From assembly GCA_964584935.1 (NCBI GenBank), contig CAZPBN010000028.1, positions 1 through 20,189 on the forward strand: a stretch of DNA of 20,189 bases, given 5' to 3'. The notes under the pieces are model-generated. The model saw only the letters and a program-made list of their open reading frames with translations. It was not told the origin of the DNA and ran no database searches. Source of the DNA: CAZPBN01 sp964584935 (GTDB lineage Bacteria; Acidobacteriota; Aminicenantia; Aminicenantales; Aminicenantaceae). This document shows positions 8,490 to 15,195 of the stretch, piece by piece. A program made the position numbers and the translations under genes. Within the stretch, counting starts at the first letter, position 1, and each line of letters opens with the position of its first letter.

Positions 8490-8513
8490 AGACTGGAAAT
8501 TGATGAATTAATT

Positions 8514-8549
8514 GCGTTACTTGCGTTTATAGCGTTCATTGCGTTTAGG
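8514..8549 (+). repeat. Four tandem 9-bp units, GCGTTNNTT-like minisatellite
   Basis: Four head-to-tail nonamers lie just after the methyltransferase stop: GCGTTACTT, GCGTTTATA, GCGTTCATT and GCGTTTAGG. All begin with GCGTT. They are followed (8551-8598) by looser GATAT/GAGAT word repeats. They lie in the spacer before the MetH-activation-like gene and may be slippage-derived DNA. Confidence 0.7.
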
Positions 8550-8626
8550 CTAATATTGTAAGATATCAGATATGAGATGGAATATGAAGTGAGATACGGA
8601 AAAAAAGAGAGAGAAAAATGGAGACA

Positions 8627-8645
8627 GGGACTCGTACCGTGTCCC
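8627..8645. repeat. GGGAC/GTCCC hairpin, possible REP-like remnant
   Basis: A 5-bp perfect stem, GGGAC (8627-8631) and GTCCC (8641-8645), encloses a nine-base loop. It sits in a GC-rich island (8620-8660) inside AT-rich spacer, and its base composition is unlike its surroundings. The string resembles palindromic elements found next to REP-associated tyrosine transposases, but no transposase gene is present here, so it would be an orphan or a coincidence. Confidence 0.35.
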
Positions 8646-8770
8646 CGTTTACCCGTCTTTAAGAACGTGGTCACGATAATGAATGCAGGAGTACTATCTG
8701 AATATTTCAAAATAAAACATATTATTTGATTGATGTAGTTGAAAATTAATAATTGCCAAAACATAAAAAT

Positions 8771-9385
8771 ATGGAAAACGGAAAAATAATAAAAAACTTC
8801 AGATTCAAATATGACAGAAGAAAAATCCTGAGACGGCTCGGTTACAAAAAAAAGTCTCAAAATCCGGATGATTCCCTTTTAGCCCTTATTCGGGAAGGCA
8901 AACAAAGGTGTCAATCCCTCATCAAACCCGCTTCCATATACTCAATCATCAATTATGAGGATACAAACAAACATTCCATTTTTCAAGATGCTGAAAAAGT
9001 AGCCCTCAGTGTATGCACCATAGGACATGAAATCGATAAACATATTGATGAGTTATTTAAAAAGGATGAAACCTTGAATGCTCTGATTTTTGATGCCATC
9101 GGATCTGAAGCAATCAATCAGGTTGCCCTGCAAACAGACCATTTTCTTGCTTTCAAAGCCAGGAAAATGAATTTGTGGGCAAGCAAACGATTCAGCCCCG
9201 GTTATAAACAATGGGAATTGAATGAACAGAAATTTGTCTTTCAAAAAGTTCCGGCTCAAAAGATAGGAGTGAAACTTCTTGAGTCATTCATGATGATTCC
9301 CCGGAAGTCAACGTCTTTCCGGATCAATTTTTATAAGAATAAGAGTTTAACAACCCGAAGATATCCTAAGATTAGTATGATATAA
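8771..9385 (+). CDS. MetH reactivation-domain-like protein (AdoMet-binding)
   Basis: A 204-residue protein similar to the C-terminal activation domain of B12-dependent methionine synthase, which binds AdoMet and reductively remethylates cob(II)alamin. From the ATG at 8771: ALSVCTIGHEIDKHIDELF (~78-96), DAIGSEAINQVALQTDHFL (~108-126), the signature RFSPGYKQWEL (140-150, matching the AdoMet-binding RxxxGY region of MetH) and IGVKLLESFMMIPRKSTSF (~165-183). A TTG at 8753 would add six residues. Neither start has a good ribosome site. It follows the methyltransferase set after a 281-base spacer, on the same strand, and probably acts on the same corrinoid protein. Stand-alone copies of this domain are known beside corrinoid methyltransferases. 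The last ~15 residues are basic and do not look like MetH. Confidence 0.8.
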   Translation: MENGKIIKNFRFKYDRRKILRRLGYKKKSQNPDDSLLALIREGKQRCQSLIKPASIYSIINYEDTNKHSIFQDAEKVALSVCTIGHEIDKHIDELFKKDETLNALIFDAIGSEAINQVALQTDHFLAFKARKMNLWASKRFSPGYKQWELNEQKFVFQKVPAQKIGVKLLESFMMIPRKSTSFRINFYKNKSLTTRRYPKISMI

Positions 9386-9420
9386 AACTCAGAATAGAAT
9401 CAATTTTATGGATTTCGAAT

Positions 9421-9445
9421 GAAATCTCAGCTTGGCTGAGTTTTC
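9421..9445 (+). terminator. Rho-independent terminator after the corrinoid methyltransferase unit
   Basis: A 6-bp perfect stem CTCAGC/GCTGAG (9426-9440) with a three-base loop is flanked by GAAA on the left and TTTC on the right. These pair on after one T-T mismatch. The right flank gives a short T run. It lies 36 bases after the MetH-like gene. The A-rich left flank could also serve transcripts coming from the right. Confidence 0.7.
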
Positions 9446-9600
9446 GTAAAGAAAATAAAAGAATTACGGAATTGCCTTCAGGGAAAGAGAATTCTTAAAA
9501 ACAAATTTTATAGGGAAAAATAGACTTTTAGATTTTTGGGCGATATTGACATATCATTTATCAATAAAACCGCTTTTTTGTCTATGATAAGATAAATCCT

Positions 9601-9638
9601 CTTAGAATAAATTTTTTGCCTAAAAAATTCATTCTAAG
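9601..9638. repeat. 17-bp imperfect hairpin with GCCT loop
   Basis: The arms at 9601-9617 and 9622-9638 pair at 16 of 17 positions (one A-C mismatch at 9609/9630) around the four-base loop GCCT. The arms begin with CTTAGAAT and end with ATTCTAAG. The inner part is an A/T tract, so read in either direction the structure resembles a bidirectional terminator for the two convergent units. It could also be a small palindromic element or a structured RNA end. Confidence 0.65.
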
Positions 9639-9876
9639 TAAAATACTCCAGAGGAACCAAAATTCTATGTTATTGAATTATAAAGAAATAAATCAGCCAA
9701 GCTGTAAAGTAAATAAAGTATAAAGTAGCTGTAAAGTCACCCAGAGGTGAGATGATAAATTTATTTTAAAGAATAAATAGAGTTAATTAATATGGTTCTA
9801 TTCCATTTATAGCCACTTATAAATATGATTTTCGAATCTATGATCTCCAATCAAGCCGCAAAATATTCCGTTTTTT

Positions 9877-12800
9877 CTATATTTTGATCTTTTTAGGCGG
9901 TCTTATTTTTTTTAGCCCATATTCAGAAAGGATTAGATTCAATTCTGGAATGTCTTTTTTTATCAACGCGTTTAGTTTATCCACCAGATTTCCAATAATT
10001 TGTTTGAGTTCTTTGATTTTGAATAGATCCGTATTGGTTGGTTTTAAGGGAGGCCCACCGAGAGACATTCCCAGCATCCTCACCATCATAGAATAAGAAC
10101 TTCCCATTATTCCTCTTAACGCCATTTCTGCTGAACCTCTGTATCCGATTTCTTTGGGAATGATTTCTTCACTCAATTGATTAAACTTTTCTTCAAATTG
10201 GTTTAAAACAGGTTCCACCTGAGCCTTGGTCTTTTCTTTTTCTTCAAGGGTTTCATGCAAATTTTTGAGTTTCATTTTTATGGATTTCACGGCTGTTATG
10301 GCAAGCCCCATTTTCCTGGAAAGCACCAGAGTTTCTATTTGGGCTTCAACCTGATCCTCCCAGGCATCTTTATCGAACTGAATCCTGGGATCAGAATGAA
10401 TGATTCCCTTTTTGGATAAAGACTGTTCATCAACATTCAATTCGATTCTATATTCTCCCGGAGATACCAAGGGAACGGAAACGAGTCCAAAAGCGGATGT
10501 TGAAATGACTTTTCCCTCTTTTGTTTTTGGAATCATCTGAAAGTTCCACTCTTTTCTGAAAAGCCCTGTTTTGGTAGGAAGTCTTATTTCATAAACTTTG
10601 TCACCTGACTTGTCTTTAATAAAAATACAGGGTCTTTCTTTCGGCTTTTCTTTAAAATAAGCGTCAATGATCATTCCTCCTTCAGGATTAGCCGCAGAAT
10701 AAATAGAAGCTGTTGAGGTTTCATGTCTTGAACTTCTGTAGTAGTGAGTGACAGGCTTTATATTGAACAGATGAAAATCAGACTCAATAACATGAGTATT
10801 CATTTCCTGAAGTGGGTATATGTTATCCATTATCCACACCCCCCTTCCATGAGTGCCGATGATAAGGTCATTTTCTCTTGGGTGGATGGCTATATCACGG
10901 ACAGCAACTGTGGGAAGATTGTTTTTTAAAGAAAACCAGGATTCTCCTCCATCCAGGGAAGCAAATATACCAAATTCTGTACCGGTGAATAAGAGATTTG
11001 GGTTTCTGGTGTCCTCTCTTATCACATGGATCCAGCCGAATGGGAGATTCCCTTTGATTGATTTCCAGGTTTTCCCGTAGTTTTCAGTTTTGTAAAGATA
11101 GGTGTTGTAATCATCATTTCTGTGTCCATCAAAGGCTGCATAGGCTGTTCCCGCATCAAAATGGGAAGCTTCAATCCTTGAACACCAGGTATGAGGAGGA
11201 AGTCCTTTTATATTGTTAACAACATTGCTCCAGTTCTTTCCTCCGTCTAGAGTGAGCTGCACATTGCCATCATCGGTTCCGCACCAGATAACTCCCTTTC
11301 TGACTGGAGATTCAGCAATGGTGATGATGGTGCAGTGAATTTCTGCTCCGGTGTTATCCGGAGTGATCGGTCCTCCGGAATCTTTTTGCTTCTCAGGGTC
11401 ATTGGTGGAAAGGTCAGGGCTGATCTTTGTCCAGGAATGCCCTCCGTCTGTTGTTTTGAAAAGGAAATTGCCTCCTGTGTATAAGGTTTTCGGATCATGA
11501 TGGGAAGTGAGTATGGGGGAATTCCAGTTATACCGGAAAGGAGGTTTTTTTAAGGAAGCTTCCGGCCTTATGGATTGACCATGCCCGGTTTTTATGTTGA
11601 CTTTGTAAAGAGCATTCATCTGGAAGTTATTGTAAACAATATTGTTATCTAAGGGATCGACTTGAATATAAAACCCATCTCCCCCTCCAATTCTATACCA
11701 ATCGCTGTTTAATATACCTGAATTATCAAAAGTGGCACTCGGGCCTCCCCAACTGCCATTATCCTGAAGTCCACAATATACATAATAAGGAGTTCTGTAA
11801 TCGAAGCCGATTTGATAAACTTCAGCCAAAGTCATATGCTGAATATTTCGCCAGGTTTTTCCTCCGTCGTAGGAAATATCTATTCCTCCGTCGTTCCCGT
11901 CAACCAAATGAAGCGGATTGGAAGGGTCGATCCATAAAGCATGGTGGTCTGAATGGGTGTTCCCTGATATACTTTTGAACCTTTTCCCCATGTCTCGGGA
12001 AACAAATAAACCTCCGGAAAAGACATATATAACCTTATCATCTGTCGGATCCACCCGAATTTGGCTGTAATAGAAAGGCCTTGAGTTTACGGTTTGATAC
12101 GTCTCATTGTCACAGGTTCTTTCCCAGGATTCTCCTTTATTTTCAGAGCGCCATATACCCCCATTTTTGTGTTCGATAAGAGCATAGACAACATCCGGAT
12201 TGCTGTGCGACACAGCGATTCCGATCCTTCCCATAACACCTTCCGGTAAATCTTTTTCCAGCTTTTTCCAGGTTTTTCCTCCGTCCGTTGTTTTATAGAG
12301 TCCGCTCCCCGGCCCCCCGCTTCTGAAATAATAGGGAAGCCTTCTGTGGTCATAAGCAGCAGCATAGAGTGTCAGGCTATCAGAAGGATCCATAGCCATG
12401 TCTGCAATCCCGGTGTTTTCATTGATATAAAGAACATTTTTCCAGGTTTTTCCGCCGTCAATCGTTTTATACACTCCCCTTTCTTTATTGGGTCTCCAGA
12501 GGTGTCCCATAGCGGCAACAAAAAGGATATTCGGATCACCGGGGTTGATAATGATTCGGCTTATATGCCGAGTGTTGTTCAATCCCTTATTTTCCCAGGA
12601 TTTTCCCCCATCAACAGATTTGTAGACTCCATTACCGATGGTCACACTGTTTCGACATGTGGATTCACCCGTTCCCACCCATACAATTTCAGGGTGAGAA
12701 GGAGCTATGGTGACATCGCCGGCAGATACAGTCTTTTCTTTATCAAAAACAGGATTCCAATCAGTCCCGTTATTTTCTGATTTCCATACTCCACTGGGAC

Positions 12801-13023
12801 CAATGGCTGCATATATAATCCATGGTTTTTCCTTCACAACATCAATATCAACTGTTCTTCCACCCACAGCAGCCGGACCGATGCATCTCCAGTTTAAAGA
12901 TTCAAAGAGATTTTCGACCTTATCGGCGCTTTGGGAAAAAACCTTAGGAGTAAGGAATAAGATTGTAACAAAAAGGCACACAGTCATAATTTTTAAAACA
13001 CTATATATGTATTTCATGTTCAT
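9877..13023 (-). CDS. Secreted BNR-repeat / VPS10-like beta-propeller protein
   Basis: A large exported protein of the sortilin/VPS10-like 'BNR glycosyl hydrolase' group. The frame is open back to 13290, but the ATG at 13023 is preceded by AGGAGG (13030-13035) six bases away and starts a proper signal peptide (MNMKYIYSVLKIMTVCLFVTILFL, cleavage near FSQ-SA). This gives 1048 residues. The mature part opens with WRCIGPAAVGGRT and carries about eleven Asp-box (SxDxGxxW) repeats, for example KSVDGGKSWEN, KTTDGGKTWKK, ISYDGGKTWRN and ASLDGGESWFS, forming one or more propellers. It closes with IGTHGRGVWIMDN. The last ~300 residues hold a beta-rich piece (PGEYRIELNVDEQ) and then a long helical, coiled-coil-like tail. 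Its enzymatic role is not established; many relatives are called glycosidases or exo-alpha-sialidases by repeat alone. It diverges from the M14 pair and may share its control. Confidence 0.87.
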   Translation of the reverse strand: MNMKYIYSVLKIMTVCLFVTILFLTPKVFSQSADKVENLFESLNWRCIGPAAVGGRTVDIDVVKEKPWIIYAAIGPSGVWKSENNGTDWNPVFDKEKTVSAGDVTIAPSHPEIVWVGTGESTCRNSVTIGNGVYKSVDGGKSWENKGLNNTRHISRIIINPGDPNILFVAAMGHLWRPNKERGVYKTIDGGKTWKNVLYINENTGIADMAMDPSDSLTLYAAAYDHRRLPYYFRSGGPGSGLYKTTDGGKTWKKLEKDLPEGVMGRIGIAVSHSNPDVVYALIEHKNGGIWRSENKGESWERTCDNETYQTVNSRPFYYSQIRVDPTDDKVIYVFSGGLFVSRDMGKRFKSISGNTHSDHHALWIDPSNPLHLVDGNDGGIDISYDGGKTWRNIQHMTLAEVYQIGFDYRTPYYVYCGLQDNGSWGGPSATFDNSGILNSDWYRIGGGDGFYIQVDPLDNNIVYNNFQMNALYKVNIKTGHGQSIRPEASLKKPPFRYNWNSPILTSHHDPKTLYTGGNFLFKTTDGGHSWTKISPDLSTNDPEKQKDSGGPITPDNTGAEIHCTIITIAESPVRKGVIWCGTDDGNVQLTLDGGKNWSNVVNNIKGLPPHTWCSRIEASHFDAGTAYAAFDGHRNDDYNTYLYKTENYGKTWKSIKGNLPFGWIHVIREDTRNPNLLFTGTEFGIFASLDGGESWFSLKNNLPTVAVRDIAIHPRENDLIIGTHGRGVWIMDNIYPLQEMNTHVIESDFHLFNIKPVTHYYRSSRHETSTASIYSAANPEGGMIIDAYFKEKPKERPCIFIKDKSGDKVYEIRLPTKTGLFRKEWNFQMIPKTKEGKVISTSAFGLVSVPLVSPGEYRIELNVDEQSLSKKGIIHSDPRIQFDKDAWEDQVEAQIETLVLSRKMGLAITAVKSIKMKLKNLHETLEEKEKTKAQVEPVLNQFEEKFNQLSEEIIPKEIGYRGSAEMALRGIMGSSYSMMVRMLGMSLGGPPLKPTNTDLFKIKELKQIIGNLVDKLNALIKKDIPELNLILSEYGLKKIRPPKKIKI

Positions 13024-13063
13024 CACCTTCCTCCTATGAGTACGAAAAAACTTTCCATCTGTT

Positions 13064-13093
13064 TTGAACTTAGTATATTCTTTTCCGTATAAT
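13064..13093 (+). promoter_or_regulatory. Promoter of the M14 carboxypeptidase pair
   Basis: TTGAAC (-35, 13064-13069) and a perfect TATAAT (-10, 13088-13093) are 18 bases apart. The predicted start, near 13100, lies about 20 bases before the AGGAGG site at 13121-13126. It overlaps the opposing promoter. Confidence 0.7.
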
Positions 13094-13101
13094 GATGTAA
13101 A
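13072..13101 (-). promoter_or_regulatory. Promoter of the BNR/VPS10-like gene
   Basis: On the minus strand, TTTACA (-35, positions 13101-13096) and TATACT (-10, positions 13077-13072) are 18 bases apart. Each matches the sigma-70 consensus at five of six positions. The boxes interleave with the rightward promoter, so the two RNA polymerases would compete for the same DNA face. Confidence 0.6.
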
Positions 13102-13130
13102 GACTATGATATTAATTGCTAGGAGGATGT

Positions 13131-15194
13131 ATGAGTAAACGCACTTTATTTTTTTGTTGTATTTTGGTTTTGTTTTTATTTTCACTTTACTCAAATTCCA
13201 TTGCGAATGTTTCTTTTGAGAAATATCATCAACCTGATGAAGTGGAAGCCATTCTAAAATCATGGACTTCCACTCACTCCAGCTTAACAAAGTTAATAAA
13301 TATAGGACAGAGCACTTGCAACCAGAATATATTCGTACTGCGAATTGCTGCCCAGTCAGAAAACAGCCTGAATCCTGAAAAACGACCTGCTGTTTTTGTA
13401 TCAGGAAACATTGAAGGAACTCACCTTGTCGGAACCGAAGCTTCCCTCATGATCATTGAACAACTTCTGAAAAATTATCAATCAGATCAAAAAATCAAGT
13501 TCCTTCTCCAAAAGAGAACTGTTTATGTTGCTCCTCTTTTAAATCCTGATGTTGCCCAACATTTTTTTGATGATGTTCTGTGGGAACGATGGACTAATCA
13601 TCATCCTATAGATGATGATCTGGATTCCCTGATTGATGAAGATAGTCCTGATGACTTAAACAATGACGGGGTGATCACCCAAATGAGGGTCAAAGATCCG
13701 GAAGGCACTATGATTCCTGATCCTAAAGAACCAAGACTTATGCGAAAAGCAAATTCGACTAAAGGAGAAAAAGGCATATACAAACTTTATCCAGAAGGAC
13801 TGGATAATGACGGAGATGATCATTATAATGAAGATCCCCCCGGCGGAATTGAGATCAACCGGAACTTTATGCACGACTTTGAGTATCATGTCAAAGAAGC
13901 TGGATATTGGCCTGCTTCTCAGAAAGAAACCATTGTTTTGCTCGATTTCTTATTTTCCCACCAAAATATTGCCATGGTTTTGAATTTTTCCACCGAAAAC
14001 ACATTTCTGAATCTTCAGCAAACCGGGCAGGCCAAGGCAGCCTCTGATAAAGTTAAGGTTCCGGAACGATTCGCCGGTTTTCTCGGAATGGATCCTGATA
14101 AAGAATACAGCCTTACAGAGATCGTCGAAGTTCTTAAAGGTATGAATATCGCTGGAGGGATGGAAATTGATGAACGTATGGTGGCTATGTTTTTAGGTCT
14201 GGGGCCTGCTGTGAAAATCCATGATCAAGACAGGCCTCTTTTTGAAGAAATCAGCCAAGACTACAAGGATGCTTTAAAGGAAGCTCAACTAGATTATCCC
14301 GAAAAAAGAGCTCACGGAGTGGGAAAAGGTTCATTTGTCCCTTTTTGCTATTTTCAATACGGAGTACCGGTTTTTTCTTCTGACCTCTGGAGAATACCGG
14401 AAATGAAAAAAGAAGAAGAAAAAAAGGATGCCCTGACAGTGGATCAATTGAAAACCATGTCTTCTGAGGATTTTTTAGCTCTTGGAGAGGAAAAGATTGA
14501 CGCATTTATGAAAGAAATGGGAGCTCCTCCTAATTTTAATGCTTCGATGGTGATTCAGATGGTCGAATCAGGAAGAGTCACCCCAAAAAAAATGGCTGAA
14601 ATGATCGATAAGATGCCTAGCAAACCGGCAAGTGACGGAGAAGAGCATCCCCAATCTTATATTCTGAAATGGTCTGATGAAGTACTCGACGGAAAAGGAT
14701 TTATCAATTGGAAGCCTTTTAATCATCCCACTCTGGGAAATGTTGAAATCGGAGGATTTGTCCCCTATTTGGAAATAAATCCTCCTGTGAAAGACATCAA
14801 AAAGACGGCTTCCTTTCATGCTGATTTTTATATTGATTTAATGGATAAGCTTGCTTTTTTAAACATAGAAAAAGTGGAAGTCAAAAACCTTGGAGAGGAT
14901 TATTACAAACTCACTGTTTTCTTCACAAATCCGGGTTGGTTCCCAACCTCAACAGCTCAGGGAAGAAGAGCCAAATCAGTGTGGCCGATTACAGTCAAGC
15001 TGGAAACAGAAAAAGACCAAATCATTTTTTCAGGTCACAAAAAGGAGTCGATTCCCTTTATTGAAGGAAAAAAGACAAGAAAAATGGAATGGACAATAAA
15101 AGGTAAAGAAGGTTCCAAAATAACATTAAAAGCAGGAGCCCCGAAAATAGGATCTGTATCGAAAACAATTGTCCTTAAGGAACAGGGAGGATAA
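13131..15194 (+). CDS. M14-like carboxypeptidase paralogue lacking zinc ligands (pseudo-enzyme)
   Basis: A 687-residue exported member of the M14 zinc carboxypeptidase fold. The ATG at 13131 follows AGGAGG (13121-13126); the in-frame TTG at 13116 lies before that site and is rejected. The signal peptide is MSKRTLFFCCILVLFLFSL. The region that should read HGNE reads EGTH (Glu95, His98, within SGNIEGTHLVGTE). The later His ligand is Ser287 (LNFSTEN, where the neighbour has QNFHNFGG), and the catalytic Glu region reads VFSSDLW. The substrate-side NRN (243-245) is kept. An acidic insert of ~80 residues with DDLNNDG and DNDGDD lies between the lost zinc motif and NRN. A large extra segment (about 300-530, Lys/Glu/Met-rich) and a C-terminal beta domain follow. 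Catalysis as a zinc peptidase is unlikely; a binding, scaffold or inhibitor role is possible. One base separates it from its active-looking paralogue. Confidence 0.85.
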   Translation: MSKRTLFFCCILVLFLFSLYSNSIANVSFEKYHQPDEVEAILKSWTSTHSSLTKLINIGQSTCNQNIFVLRIAAQSENSLNPEKRPAVFVSGNIEGTHLVGTEASLMIIEQLLKNYQSDQKIKFLLQKRTVYVAPLLNPDVAQHFFDDVLWERWTNHHPIDDDLDSLIDEDSPDDLNNDGVITQMRVKDPEGTMIPDPKEPRLMRKANSTKGEKGIYKLYPEGLDNDGDDHYNEDPPGGIEINRNFMHDFEYHVKEAGYWPASQKETIVLLDFLFSHQNIAMVLNFSTENTFLNLQQTGQAKAASDKVKVPERFAGFLGMDPDKEYSLTEIVEVLKGMNIAGGMEIDERMVAMFLGLGPAVKIHDQDRPLFEEISQDYKDALKEAQLDYPEKRAHGVGKGSFVPFCYFQYGVPVFSSDLWRIPEMKKEEEKKDALTVDQLKTMSSEDFLALGEEKIDAFMKEMGAPPNFNASMVIQMVESGRVTPKKMAEMIDKMPSKPASDGEEHPQSYILKWSDEVLDGKGFINWKPFNHPTLGNVEIGGFVPYLEINPPVKDIKKTASFHADFYIDLMDKLAFLNIEKVEVKNLGEDYYKLTVFFTNPGWFPTSTAQGRRAKSVWPITVKLETEKDQIIFSGHKKESIPFIEGKKTRKMEWTIKGKEGSKITLKAGAPKIGSVSKTIVLKEQGG

Positions 15195-15195
15195 T

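Larger units (their letters stand above)
9386..9876. other. 490-base AT-rich non-coding region between convergent genes
   Basis: No ORF with a convincing start and family pattern is present. The stretch holds a terminator hairpin (9421-9445), a long AT-rich hairpin (9601-9638) and a direct repeat AGCTGTAAAGT at 9700-9710 and 9727-9737 with related TAAAGTA words between. It also has a short AT-rich hairpin (ATTTATT/AATAAAT at 9759-9778). The genes on both sides end here, so terminator functions are expected. Confidence 0.6.

Noticed and set aside
8514..8549. Tandem 9-bp units as a CRISPR array
   Set aside because: The units are contiguous, with no spacers and no cas genes nearby.
8486..8860. 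A 124-codon minus-strand open frame after the methyltransferase
   Set aside because: Its product begins inside the MetH-like gene and ends in low-complexity Asn/Ala/Ile repeats produced by the 9-bp tandem.
11000..12900. Recurrent similar DNA words in the BNR gene as a repeat element
   Set aside because: They encode the Asp-box motif (DGGKxW) and follow the protein repeat, so they are coding constraint rather than mobile DNA.
13024..13290. An 89-residue N-terminal extension of the BNR protein
   Set aside because: It overlaps the divergent M14 gene and its promoter, has no ribosome site, and precedes a good AGGAGG and signal peptide at 13023.
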